Shown one piece after another: positions 9,135 to 16,877 of a DNA stretch of 64,000 nt. Where the stretch lies: NCBI RefSeq assembly GCF_020685205.1, contig NZ_JAJERB010000011.1, positions 1-64,000 of the forward strand, given 5' to 3'. Below the pieces are notes generated by a model that was not told the DNA's origin, did no database searches, and was given only the letters and a program-made list of their open reading frames with translations. A program made the position numbers and the translations under genes. Position 1 is the first letter of the stretch. Every line of letters starts with the position of its first letter. Origin of the DNA: Hymenobacter translucens. GTDB lineage: Bacteria; Bacteroidota; Bacteroidia; Cytophagales; Hymenobacteraceae.

Positions 9135-10157
9135 ATGTACCACACGCTCATCGTCGGGGCCATCCGGGAGGAAACGCCGGGGGTGCAGACGCTTGTCTTC
9201 GACGGTCCGCCCCTGCCGTACCAGGCGGGGCAGTACCTGACGCTGCTGCACCCGCAGAACCCGGCTTTGCGCCGCTCCTACTCCCTGTCGTCGGCTCCTG
9301 CGGTGAATGAGCAGCTGGCCATCACCCTCCGGCGGATTCCTAATGGTGCTTTCTCCCGTTACCTGACCGATATCATCCGCCCCGGCGACGCGCTGATGAC
9401 CATCGGAGCCGGGGGCTTTTTCACCTTGCCCGACGCCGCCACGCCCTACCAGGAGGTATTTTTCTTTGCGGCGGGCAGCGGCATCACGCCCATCTATTCC
9501 CTGCTGAAGGAGGTGCTGTATGCCCGGTCGCCGCTGCGGGCCGTGCTGGTGTACAGCAACCGCAGCCCTGAGGAAACCATATTCTACCGGGAGCTGACCA
9601 ACCTGCGGGCGCGCTTTCCGGAGCGCCTGCACGTTGAGTTTCTGTTCAGCAACCACCCCGAGCTGGCCCGCGCCCGCCTTTACAAAGACCGACTTAAGCA
9701 GCTGGTGCGGCAGCACAGCCGGGCCCCGCTTGCCGAAACCCTGGCCTACGTGTGCGGCCCGCTCGACTACATGCGCATGTGCCTGTATGGACTGCGGGAG
9801 CTGCAGGTGCCGCTGGCCAACATCCGGCGGGAAAACTTCAATCCAGCCACCGTGCAGCCGCCCCGGTCGGTGCCCCCGGATACCGCCCCCCATACCGTGG
9901 GCCTTCGGCTGGGAACCGCCCGCTATGCATTAACGGTGCAGTACCCGACCTCGATTCTGGCGGCGGCCGAACAACACGGACTGACGCTGCCCTACAGCTG
10001 CCGCACCGGCATCTGTGGCAGCTGCGTGGCCCGGTGCGTGCGCGGCACGGTGTGGATGTCGACCAACGAGGTGCTGACCGAACGCGAAGTAGCCCAGGGG
10101 CTGGTGCTGACCTGCGTGGGCTTTCCCGGCGGGGACGACGCGGAGCTACAGCTCTGA
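9135..10157 (+). CDS. Ferredoxin--NADP reductase-type flavoprotein with C-terminal 2Fe-2S domain
   Basis: The protein has 340 residues. The FAD-binding barrel has RRSYSLSSAP (the RxYS flavin motif, about residues 52-60). The NAD(P) domain has AAGSGITPIYSLLKE (about 115) and YVCGPLDYM (about 210). The C-terminal ferredoxin domain carries CRTGICGSC and a fourth cysteine in LVLTC, the plant-type 2Fe-2S ligand pattern. This domain order is shared by PaaE, HmpX-like and other oxygenase reductases. It passes electrons from NAD(P)H through FAD to an iron-sulfur centre. The partner is not adjacent. paaN lies about 20 kb away, which makes a phenylacetate role possible but unproven. Confidence 0.85.
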   Translation: MYHTLIVGAIREETPGVQTLVFDGPPLPYQAGQYLTLLHPQNPALRRSYSLSSAPAVNEQLAITLRRIPNGAFSRYLTDIIRPGDALMTIGAGGFFTLPDAATPYQEVFFFAAGSGITPIYSLLKEVLYARSPLRAVLVYSNRSPEETIFYRELTNLRARFPERLHVEFLFSNHPELARARLYKDRLKQLVRQHSRAPLAETLAYVCGPLDYMRMCLYGLRELQVPLANIRRENFNPATVQPPRSVPPDTAPHTVGLRLGTARYALTVQYPTSILAAAEQHGLTLPYSCRTGICGSCVARCVRGTVWMSTNEVLTEREVAQGLVLTCVGFPGGDDAELQL

Positions 10158-10331
10158 ACGCCGGCCGCCCGCCCCGGGTAGAAAGCACTAACAACTTGCC
10201 AGGCATCCGGTCACCGCGGGCACTATTCCCGCTCGTGCTGGAAAAAATATAGCAGCCGGTAAAATCCGGTAGCTGAACCGTGGCGTAAGTCGGGCATCAT
10301 TCAATTTATTCCCCTCCCAAACCTCTTTCTC

Positions 10332-10940
10332 ATGACTAAGAACCTGCTCTCCGTAACCGCCCTGGCCATTGCCCTCACCCTGGGCGCTGCATCTTCCACG
10401 CAAGCACAAAAAATGAAGTCCAAGTCTAAATCCGACATGGGCCAGGGCAAGAGCAACGCCAGCAACGGCAGCTCGGCCGGTGTAATGGTGGGCGGTGCCA
10501 TGATGGTGCCCAACAAGGATATCGTGGACAACGCCGTGATGTCGTCGGACCACACCACGCTGGTAGCCGCCGTGAAAGCCGCCGGTCTGGTGGAAACGCT
10601 GAAGGGCGCGGGTCCTTTCACCGTATTTGCTCCCGCTAACTCGGCGTTCGACAAGCTGCCCGCCGGCACCGTGAACACGCTGGTGATGCCCGAGAACAAG
10701 GCTACCCTCACCAAGATCCTGACCTACCACGTAGTAGCCGGCCGCCTTACGGCCAAGGACCTGAAGAACGGTCAGACGCTGACCACCGTGCAGGGCGAAA
10801 CCCTGACCGTGGTGAAGAAAGGCAACTCGTTGATGCTGCGCGACGCCAAGGGCGGCATGAGCACGGTCACCATCCCGAACGTGATTTCGAGCAACGGCGT
10901 AACCCACGTCATCGACACCGTCCTGATGCCCGCCAAGTAA
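10332..10940 (+). CDS. Secreted fasciclin (FAS1) domain protein
   Basis: This protein of 202 residues has a signal peptide (about 1-26, ending TQAQ). A short Lys/Ser/Asn/Gly-rich disordered stretch comes next. A single FAS1 domain follows (about 60-200), with the hallmark GPFTVFAPANSAFDKLP, the central LTYHVV, and the closing SNGVTHVIDTVLMP. FAS1 domains act in cell adhesion or matrix binding. No lipobox or sorting domain is visible, so the protein is probably periplasmic or released. It is a single-gene unit followed by a strong terminator. Confidence 0.9.
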   Translation: MTKNLLSVTALAIALTLGAASSTQAQKMKSKSKSDMGQGKSNASNGSSAGVMVGGAMMVPNKDIVDNAVMSSDHTTLVAAVKAAGLVETLKGAGPFTVFAPANSAFDKLPAGTVNTLVMPENKATLTKILTYHVVAGRLTAKDLKNGQTLTTVQGETLTVVKKGNSLMLRDAKGGMSTVTIPNVISSNGVTHVIDTVLMPAK

Positions 10941-11025
10941 GGCCTGGGCCGACTGCCATAGACACACCATGACCGTCGGCTGAGTGCCCGCCCTGCCTAC
11001 GACCTGCCCCATTCGGCAGCTTTTG

Positions 11026-11058
11026 AAAACGCCCGGCTTTTCTGAGTCGGGCGTTTTT
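11026..11058 (+). terminator. Rho-independent terminator after the fasciclin gene
   Basis: Ten-bp arms (11026-11035 and 11048-11057) run into a T-tract; the A-tract on the other arm allows weak function on both strands. Confidence 0.8.
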
Positions 11059-11168
11059 GCGTCCGGCCGGAGATAAACAAATGGTTAAGCCTGGGTTAGC
11101 CGCCGCAGTTCGGCGGAATTTGCCGATATTTGATACCGTTTTTCTCTGGTTCCCACCAATTCACCTAT

Positions 11169-13484
11169 ATGAAACACTTTTTCGCCTGGACGCTCGCCGT
11201 CATGTTAGGTATCAGCAGCGTCGCGCAGGCGCAGGTACGCCCCCCGGCGGCCCCGGCCAACCTGCAGGGGCAGCCGCTGAAAGACTGGCTGCGCCAGAAC
11301 TGGTACGACGGCAAGCGCGTCGTGCTCAGCTACAACGACGCCCGCGGCAAGATGTACAACTACGCCGACAACTACCAGGGCAAGGTTACCTGCGTGTACT
11401 CAGGCTATCAGGAAACCGTGCGGCTCGACTCGAGCAGCACCAGCACCGGGGGCGTAAACCGCATCAACTGCGAGCATACCATTCCGCAGTCGTGGTTTAA
11501 CGAGGTGACGCGCATGCGCTCCGACATGCACCACCTGTTTCCGACCTACGACACCTGGAACTCGGACCGGGGCTCCGACCCGTTCGCCGAAATCCCCGAT
11601 GCCCAGACCACCAAGTGGATCCGCAACCTGACCGCGCAGGCAACCATCCCGACGAGCAACATCGAGGAGTACAGCGAAGACACCAACTCCCTGTTTGAGC
11701 CCCGCGAAGACCACAAGGGCAACGTAGCCCGGTGCGCCTTCTACTTCTACACCATGCACCAGGGCCAGACCTTTGACCCCGGCAAGGACGTCATCACGGC
11801 CCTGGCAAACCTGAACACGCTCTACCAGTGGCACCTGGCCGACCCGGTCGACGCCCGGGAGCGGGAGCGCAACCGCCGCGTGGCCAAAAGCCAGGGCAAC
11901 TACAACCCCTACATCGAATATCCGGACCTCGTGGCCCGCGCCTGGGGCTTCGTGGTGCAGCCGACCTTCTCGTTTGCCAGCGCCACCGGCTCGATCAACG
12001 AAGGCAACAACGCCACGTTCACGTACACGGCGACCATCAACGTAACCCCGGCTCCTACCTCCCCGCTTACGGTGCAGGTAGCGGCCGACGTGGCCAACTC
12101 CACTGCCTCCAGCCCATCCGACTACACCTTCAGCACCCAGACGCTGACATTTGCCGCCGGTCAGACTTCCCAGACGGTAACCGTAACGGTTATTGGTGAC
12201 GCAACGCCGGAAGCCGATGAGACCGTGCTGCTGACGCTTCAGAACGCCTCCACCGGGGGCAGCATCGGCGGGCCGGCCGTCCATACGCTTACCATCACCA
12301 ACGACGACGGCCCCGCCCCGACCATCAACTTCGCTACGGCCACGGGTGCCGTCAACGAGGGCAATACCGGCACGACCACCTACTCCGTGAACGTGGCCCT
12401 GACCGGCTCGGCCCCCTCGGCCAACCTCACCGTGCCCGTAACGGTCGTTGCAACCGGCACCACCGCCGACGCCGCCGACTATACCCTGGGCACTGCCACG
12501 CTTAGCTTTGTGGCCGGGCAAAGCCGCCAGAATGCCGTCGTTACCATCACCGTGAACGGGGACACCCAGCCCGAAGCCAACGAAACCATCCGCCTGCGCC
12601 TGGGTCAGCCCTCGGGCGGCGGGGCCGTAATCGGTCAGCCCAACGAGCATATCCTCACCGTCACCAACGATGACCAGGCCCCGGTAGGCGCCGACTGCTC
12701 GGACCTGTACTTCTCGGAATACGTGGAGGCCGCCGTAGGCAATACCAAGGTGGTGGAAATTTATAACCCGACTTCCAGCCCTATCAGCCTGACCAACATC
12801 CGCGTTGACCTGTTCGCCAACGGCGCCACCACGCCGACCTCGACGGCGGCGCTGAGCGGCACCATCGCCCCCGGCGACGTGTACGTTATTGCCAATGCCG
12901 GCTCGGCTGCGGCTGTACTGGCCCAGGCCGACCTGACCTCCAACATCACGTTCTTCAACGGCGACGATGCCCTGGCTTTGTTTGACGGTACCGACACGCT
13001 CGACGTAATCGGCGTAATCGGCCAGCAGCCCACCGGCGGCTGGTTCGTGACGGGCGGCACCACCACCAACGCCACGCTGGTGCGCAAGCCCAACGTGGGC
13101 AAAGGCCAGGCCCGCTGGGCCCAGGGCTCCGGCACCTGGCAGTTTGTGGGCACCGACGTGTTCAACAACGTGGGCAGCCACACCAGCACTGCCTGCAACA
13201 CGACGGGCACCACCAAGGCGGCCCCACTGGGTGCCGGCATCGAGGTGTATCCGAACCCGGCCAGCGGCGCCGTGCAGGTGCGCATTCCCGGCCTGAGCGG
13301 CCGTCACCAGGCCAGCATCGTGCTGTTCAACGCCCTGGGCCAGCAGGTCCGGGAAGTAAGCCAGCCCCTGACCGGAGCCGACGCCGCCACGGTCAGCCTG
13401 CAGCACCTGTCGGCCGGCCTGTACTCGGTACGGGTGACGGTTGACGGGGTGCGCTACACGAGCCGCGTAGCCGTGCGCCCCTAG
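11169..13484 (+). CDS. Secreted endonuclease I with Calx-beta, lamin-tail and T9SS sorting domains
   Basis: The ATG at 11169 gives MKHFFAWTLAV and a signal peptide ending AQAQ; mature domains follow in 771 residues. The endonuclease I domain (about 35-260) has CEHTIPQSWF with H103, DMHHLFPTYDTWN and EDHKGNVARC, matching the EndA/NucM beta-beta-alpha metal nuclease core. Two Calx-beta repeats (about 266-378 and 386-500) end in the TNDDG/TNDDQ pattern. A lamin-tail domain (about 508-665) follows, then a type A sorting domain (about 690-771; VYPNPASG, ALGQQVR, LSAGLYSVR). It probably degrades extracellular DNA for nutrients or biofilm remodelling. It is transcribed alone and ends before the terminator at 13565. 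Confidence 0.92.
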   Translation: MKHFFAWTLAVMLGISSVAQAQVRPPAAPANLQGQPLKDWLRQNWYDGKRVVLSYNDARGKMYNYADNYQGKVTCVYSGYQETVRLDSSSTSTGGVNRINCEHTIPQSWFNEVTRMRSDMHHLFPTYDTWNSDRGSDPFAEIPDAQTTKWIRNLTAQATIPTSNIEEYSEDTNSLFEPREDHKGNVARCAFYFYTMHQGQTFDPGKDVITALANLNTLYQWHLADPVDARERERNRRVAKSQGNYNPYIEYPDLVARAWGFVVQPTFSFASATGSINEGNNATFTYTATINVTPAPTSPLTVQVAADVANSTASSPSDYTFSTQTLTFAAGQTSQTVTVTVIGDATPEADETVLLTLQNASTGGSIGGPAVHTLTITNDDGPAPTINFATATGAVNEGNTGTTTYSVNVALTGSAPSANLTVPVTVVATGTTADAADYTLGTATLSFVAGQSRQNAVVTITVNGDTQPEANETIRLRLGQPSGGGAVIGQPNEHILTVTNDDQAPVGADCSDLYFSEYVEAAVGNTKVVEIYNPTSSPISLTNIRVDLFANGATTPTSTAALSGTIAPGDVYVIANAGSAAAVLAQADLTSNITFFNGDDALALFDGTDTLDVIGVIGQQPTGGWFVTGGTTTNATLVRKPNVGKGQARWAQGSGTWQFVGTDVFNNVGSHTSTACNTTGTTKAAPLGAGIEVYPNPASGAVQVRIPGLSGRHQASIVLFNALGQQVREVSQPLTGADAATVSLQHLSAGLYSVRVTVDGVRYTSRVAVRP

Positions 13485-13564
13485 CCAAAGCAGGTCAAGC
13501 GACCGGACAGCACCGCCACCTGAAGGAGGAGGAAAGCCAGCCCGGCCGCTTAAAGCCCCGGAAA

Positions 13565-13607
13565 CCAGCCCGCCCAACGGAATTTCGTCGGGCGGGCTGG
13601 TTTTTTT
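13565..13607 (+). terminator. Strong Rho-independent terminator
   Basis: Perfect 11-bp GC-rich arms (13565-13575 and 13590-13600) are followed by seven T. It closes the nuclease gene. Confidence 0.9.
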
Positions 13608-13747
13608 GTGTGCGGGCAGGATGCCGGACAGCCCCAGCCCGGGCCACCGGGCGAAGATTTTCGGGGCCGGAGCTGGTTGCCGTCGGGCTTTTTTGCGTAG
13701 AAACGCTCACATGGCCCTCCGGGGCCGGACAAGCTAACTTCTACCCC

Positions 13748-14119
13748 ATGAAAGACAAAGCCCAGAACCCCGACGAAAAGGCCCCGCGCCGCACCACCCA
13801 GAACCAGCCCGCTACCAACGCTGACCCGAACGCCTCGTTCCGCGGCACCGAGGACGAGCACCGCCCGGGCGAAAACCTGTACACGCTGCCGGAAATGCAG
13901 GAGCAGCAGCCCCGCAACCCCACCAAGCCGAACGACACGCCCCCGGCCACCACAAACCTGGCCAACGACGGAGAATCGCAGCTCGACCGCGAAACCCACG
14001 GCCAGCTGCTCGACGATGTAGGCGCCGACAAAACCGACGGTGCTTCCGGTCAGGGCCGCACCACCCCCATCATTGCGCAATCGGCCGGACTCGAGGACAA
14101 CAACCGCGAGAACCGCTAA
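13748..14119 (+). CDS. Small hydrophilic disordered protein, 123 aa
   Basis: The protein is rich in Asn, Pro, Thr, Glu, Asp and Gln, with no hydrophobic core, signal peptide or cysteine. It opens MKDKAQNPDEKAPRR. The composition recalls hydrophilin-like stress proteins, but no family is recognised. The ATG at 13748 is preferred over an upstream GTG at 13610, because that longer reading begins almost at the preceding terminator and adds an Arg-rich, implausible stretch. A similar protein lies at 14651, beyond a small convergent acetyltransferase gene. Confidence 0.6.
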   Translation: MKDKAQNPDEKAPRRTTQNQPATNADPNASFRGTEDEHRPGENLYTLPEMQEQQPRNPTKPNDTPPATTNLANDGESQLDRETHGQLLDDVGADKTDGASGQGRTTPIIAQSAGLEDNNRENR

Positions 14120-14143
14120 CTGCCGGGTTTTTCCGAAGCGCCG

Positions 14144-14425
14144 CTACGCCAGCAGGTCCGCATAATCGGCGTGGTGGCGCTTCACGAAGCCGGCCATAAA
14201 CCGGCAGGACGTAAGCACCCGCAGCTTTTCCTGCCGGGCAAAATCCAGGGCGTGCCGGGCCATTTCTTCGGCTATGCCCTGCCCGCGCATCGGCTCCGGC
14301 ACAAACGTATGCTCGAAGTCAACCAGATCTTTTTCGGGGCGGCTGTAGGTGAGCTCGGCTTCGTCGCCGGTGACGTTGACCTTAAAGGTCTGCTCGCTTT
14401 GAATGTGCTCGACGTTGATTTTCAT
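14144..14425 (-). CDS. Small GNAT-type N-acetyltransferase (YjdJ/Gtf-like, 93 aa)
   Basis: The protein matches the one-domain acetyltransferase family of about 90 residues. It has a beta-hairpin opening (MKINVEHIQ), DFEHTFVPEPMRGQGIAEEMARHALDFA with the acetyl-CoA-binding R-GQG-A loop, and a C-terminal ending RHHADYADLL. The ATG at 14425 gives the normal family length; the extension to 14470 has no support. The substrate is unknown. It runs convergent with 13748 and divergent from 14651, so it may belong to the same stress-related neighbourhood. Confidence 0.8.
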   Translation of the reverse strand: MKINVEHIQSEQTFKVNVTGDEAELTYSRPEKDLVDFEHTFVPEPMRGQGIAEEMARHALDFARQEKLRVLTSCRFMAGFVKRHHADYADLLA

Positions 14426-14650
14426 ATCAGCTAAAAAGGAATACGGGAAGTCATGCCCAACTACAGGCAACCCGACGGCTTACGTACATCCGCCGAAAGT
14501 GGTGTCCGCAGGTGCTGGATTTGACGGCCAGCCGGCCGGATTGCTCCTTGCCGATCCGTCGGGTCGCGGAACTACGGTTAGCCATTTCCCCTGATTCCCG
14601 CGTACAACCTCTGCCCTCCCGTTCCCATCCACTTCTCAACCGCTACTGCC

Positions 14651-15136
14651 ATGAACGACCAGAACCAAAGCCGCAACGACGAAAACTCCAGCACCAACCC
14701 GGGTCAGCTGGCTGAAAACCACAAGGTAGGCCGCCAGCTCGCCCGCGAAGACGCCACGCCCAGCAGCGCCGGGCAGACCGCCGGTGAGAATGCCCGGCCC
14801 AACACGTCTCCTACCACGCCCAACTACGATGAGTTCGGCCAGGCCCAGACCGGCGCTGCGTGGGCCAGCGAGGCGGAGGCTCCACTTGGCGCTACCAACA
14901 GCATCACCTCCGCCCCGGGTGCGCCGACGACGCCGGCTCCCGGCCAGCGGGGAGCCTCGCCCCAGAACCTGGCTCCCGGCGCGGTGCGCATGGCCCAGGA
15001 CGAGAGCGAGGAAAATGCCCGCGCGGCCTTCGAAGCCGATGACCCGCGCTACGGCAGCGGTACCCGCAACTGGGCCACCAACGAACCAGCTAACCGCAGC
15101 ACCGGCCCCGCTTCCGACGATGACGGCCAGGACTAA
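14651..15136 (+). CDS. Hydrophilic disordered protein, 161 aa
   Basis: The protein opens MNDQNQSRNDENSSTNPGQ and stays rich in Asn, Gln, Ala, Pro, Gly and acidic residues to its end (ASDDDGQD). There is no signal peptide or membrane segment, and only scattered aromatics (WASEAEAP, RNWATNEP). Its composition and layout resemble the protein at 13748, although no clear alignment can be drawn. It may be a desiccation or osmotic protection protein; that is inference from composition. A perfect hairpin terminator follows. Confidence 0.65.
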   Translation: MNDQNQSRNDENSSTNPGQLAENHKVGRQLAREDATPSSAGQTAGENARPNTSPTTPNYDEFGQAQTGAAWASEAEAPLGATNSITSAPGAPTTPAPGQRGASPQNLAPGAVRMAQDESEENARAAFEADDPRYGSGTRNWATNEPANRSTGPASDDDGQD

Positions 15137-15156
15137 CTGAGAAATACGTCATACTT

Positions 15157-15191
15157 AAAAGCGCCCGGGCACAGGTCCCGGGCGCTTTTTT
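15157..15191 (+). terminator. Rho-independent terminator
   Basis: Perfect 13-bp arms (15157-15169 and 15177-15189) end in a T-run. It separates 14651 from the oxidoreductase gene and rules out the upstream TTG/ATG starts at 15190-15193 for the latter. Confidence 0.9.
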
Positions 15192-15237
15192 GATGCTTCG
15201 CAACGCCCGGCTGGCCTTGCCCGTTCAGCTTTCCGAT

Positions 15238-16395
15238 ATGGCTGACACTTCTACTTCTCTCGATTCCCGGCGGCGCTTCCTGGCTCAGCTCAGCCTGGGA
15301 GCGGCGCTGGCCGCCGTGGCCGGCGCGGCCGCGGCCCTCCCTCAATCCGAACCCGACCCTATGAAAACGACTGATTCCGCCAAGCTCGGCTACGCCATCG
15401 TGGGCCTGGGCAAGTTTGCCACCCAGCAGATCATGCCCAACTTCAAAGACTGCCAGCATGCCCGCATCACGGCGCTGGTCAGCGGCTCGCCCGAAAAAGC
15501 CAGAAAGCTGGCCCGGGAGTACGGCGTGGCTGAAAAGAGCGTGTACAGCTACGAGAACTTCGACTCCATCAAGGACAACCCGGAGGTTGACATCGTTTAC
15601 ATCATCCTGCCCAACGGCCTGCACGCCGAGTACACCATCCGGGCCGCCCGGGCCGGCAAGCACGTGCTCTGCGAAAAGCCCATGGCCACGTCGGTGGAAG
15701 ACTGCCAGAAGATGATTGACGCCTGCAACAAGGCCGGCAAGAAGCTGATGATTGCCTACCGCGCCCACTACGAGCCGTTCAACCTCGACGCCGTCGAGCG
15801 CATCCGCAAGGGCGAGCTGGGCAAGCTCCGGGCCATTACCTCCGACCACGGCCGGCCCGTGAAGCCCACCGAAGAAAAGGCCGACGTGTGGCGGGTCGAT
15901 AAAAAGCTGGCCGGCGGGGGCTCCTTGATGGACATCGGCATCTACGCCCTGAACGCGGCCCGCTACCTTACCGGCGAAGAGCCCGAGGAAGTCACGGCGC
16001 AGGAGTTCAGCGACAAATCCGACCCCCGGTTCAAGGAAGTGGAAGACAACATTCACTTCACGCTGCGCTTTCCGAGCGGGGTGCTGGCTTCCTGCACATC
16101 GTCGTACAGCTACGCCGAGGTAAAGCGGGGCCGGGCCTTCGGCGACAAAGCCTGGCTTGACCTCGACCCGCTCTCCGACTACTACGAGCACAACCTGAAG
16201 ATCGGGGACAAGGAAGGGAAGCGGGAGCCCAAGCTGCAGGAAGGCAACCAGTTTGCCGCCCAGCTCGACCACCTGGCCGAGTGCGTACGCGACAATAAAA
16301 CGCCCAAAACGCCCGGGGAGGAAGGTCTGAAGGACGTCCGCTACATTATGGCCATTTACGAAGCCGCCCGCAAAGGCAAGGCGGTAAAAGTGTAG
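15238..16395 (+). CDS. Tat-exported Gfo/Idh/MocA-family oxidoreductase
   Basis: The protein has 385 residues from the ATG at 15238. A twin-arginine signal is plain: SRRRFLAQLSLGAALAAVAG. The Rossmann fold opens YAIVGLGKFATQQIMP (about residue 52), followed by the family landmarks LPNGLHAEYT, CEKPMA and AYRAHYEPFN. The C-terminal half is the usual Gfo/Idh/MocA beta-sheet domain with DIGIYALNAARYLTGEEP. Exported members such as glucose-fructose oxidoreductase fold in the cytoplasm with bound NADP before Tat export, which fits this signal. The substrate is probably a sugar or cyclitol but cannot be named. No operon partner is obvious apart from the SemiSWEET gene 72 bases downstream. Confidence 0.88.
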   Translation: MADTSTSLDSRRRFLAQLSLGAALAAVAGAAAALPQSEPDPMKTTDSAKLGYAIVGLGKFATQQIMPNFKDCQHARITALVSGSPEKARKLAREYGVAEKSVYSYENFDSIKDNPEVDIVYIILPNGLHAEYTIRAARAGKHVLCEKPMATSVEDCQKMIDACNKAGKKLMIAYRAHYEPFNLDAVERIRKGELGKLRAITSDHGRPVKPTEEKADVWRVDKKLAGGGSLMDIGIYALNAARYLTGEEPEEVTAQEFSDKSDPRFKEVEDNIHFTLRFPSGVLASCTSSYSYAEVKRGRAFGDKAWLDLDPLSDYYEHNLKIGDKEGKREPKLQEGNQFAAQLDHLAECVRDNKTPKTPGEEGLKDVRYIMAIYEAARKGKAVKV

Positions 16396-16430
16396 TCCGA
16401 CCGCCGAACCGGCCGTTGCAAGCTCCATCT

Positions 16431-16462
16431 TTGACGGCCTCTCTTTCGGCAGCTTTATTTTG
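16431..16462 (+). promoter_or_regulatory. Candidate promoter of the SemiSWEET gene
   Basis: TTG at 16431-16433 and TATTTTG at 16456-16462 (one base short of TAnnTTTG) are 22 bases apart. The ATG follows only five bases later, which suggests a very short leader. Confidence 0.35.
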
Positions 16463-16467
16463 TTTCA

Positions 16468-16734
16468 ATGGATTTTTCTCTGACGTCGGTTATCGGCCTT
16501 ACTGCGGCTACGCTTACCACCATTGCCTACGTGCCCCAGGTCTACAAAACCTGGCATGCCAAGTCGTCGAAAGACCTGTCGCTGGCGATGCTGCTGCTGT
16601 TCTCGACCGGCGTGCTGCTCTGGCTGATCTACGGCTGGCTGGTCAAGGACTGGCCCGTCATCCTGGCCAACGCCGCCACCCTGCTGCTCACCGGGGGGCT
16701 GCTTGTGCTATGGTTTAAGTACCGGGAGCAGTAG
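16468..16734 (+). CDS. SemiSWEET sugar transporter
   Basis: The protein has 88 residues and three predicted transmembrane helices, a single three-helix bundle. The first helix carries the PQ-loop motif IAYVPQVYKTW, and SSKDLSLAMLLLFSTGVLLWLIYG forms the loop and second helix. This is the full length and signature of the bacterial SemiSWEET family. These proteins dimerise in the inner membrane to move sugars down their gradient. The gene follows the exported sugar-type oxidoreductase on the same strand, so shared sugar handling is possible. Confidence 0.92.
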   Translation: MDFSLTSVIGLTAATLTTIAYVPQVYKTWHAKSSKDLSLAMLLLFSTGVLLWLIYGWLVKDWPVILANAATLLLTGGLLVLWFKYREQ

Positions 16735-16877
16735 TAGCGCGTAACCAAACGCAGTAGCCTCCGCTTCGCGGGCGGTGTAATGGCGTCATTGGTTTGCTGT
16801 CATTGAAAGGCGCGGATATCAGCAGCGCTACCCGCAGTCGATGGTTCGCGCTGCCATCCATCAGCCAACCGTTCCGG

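Noticed and set aside
11400..13577. 725-codon open frame antisense to the secreted nuclease
   Set aside because: The GC-rich codon bias of the real gene leaves the opposite strand open. The frame has no signal or recognisable domain and is Gly/Val/His-heavy, while the plus strand has five clear domains.
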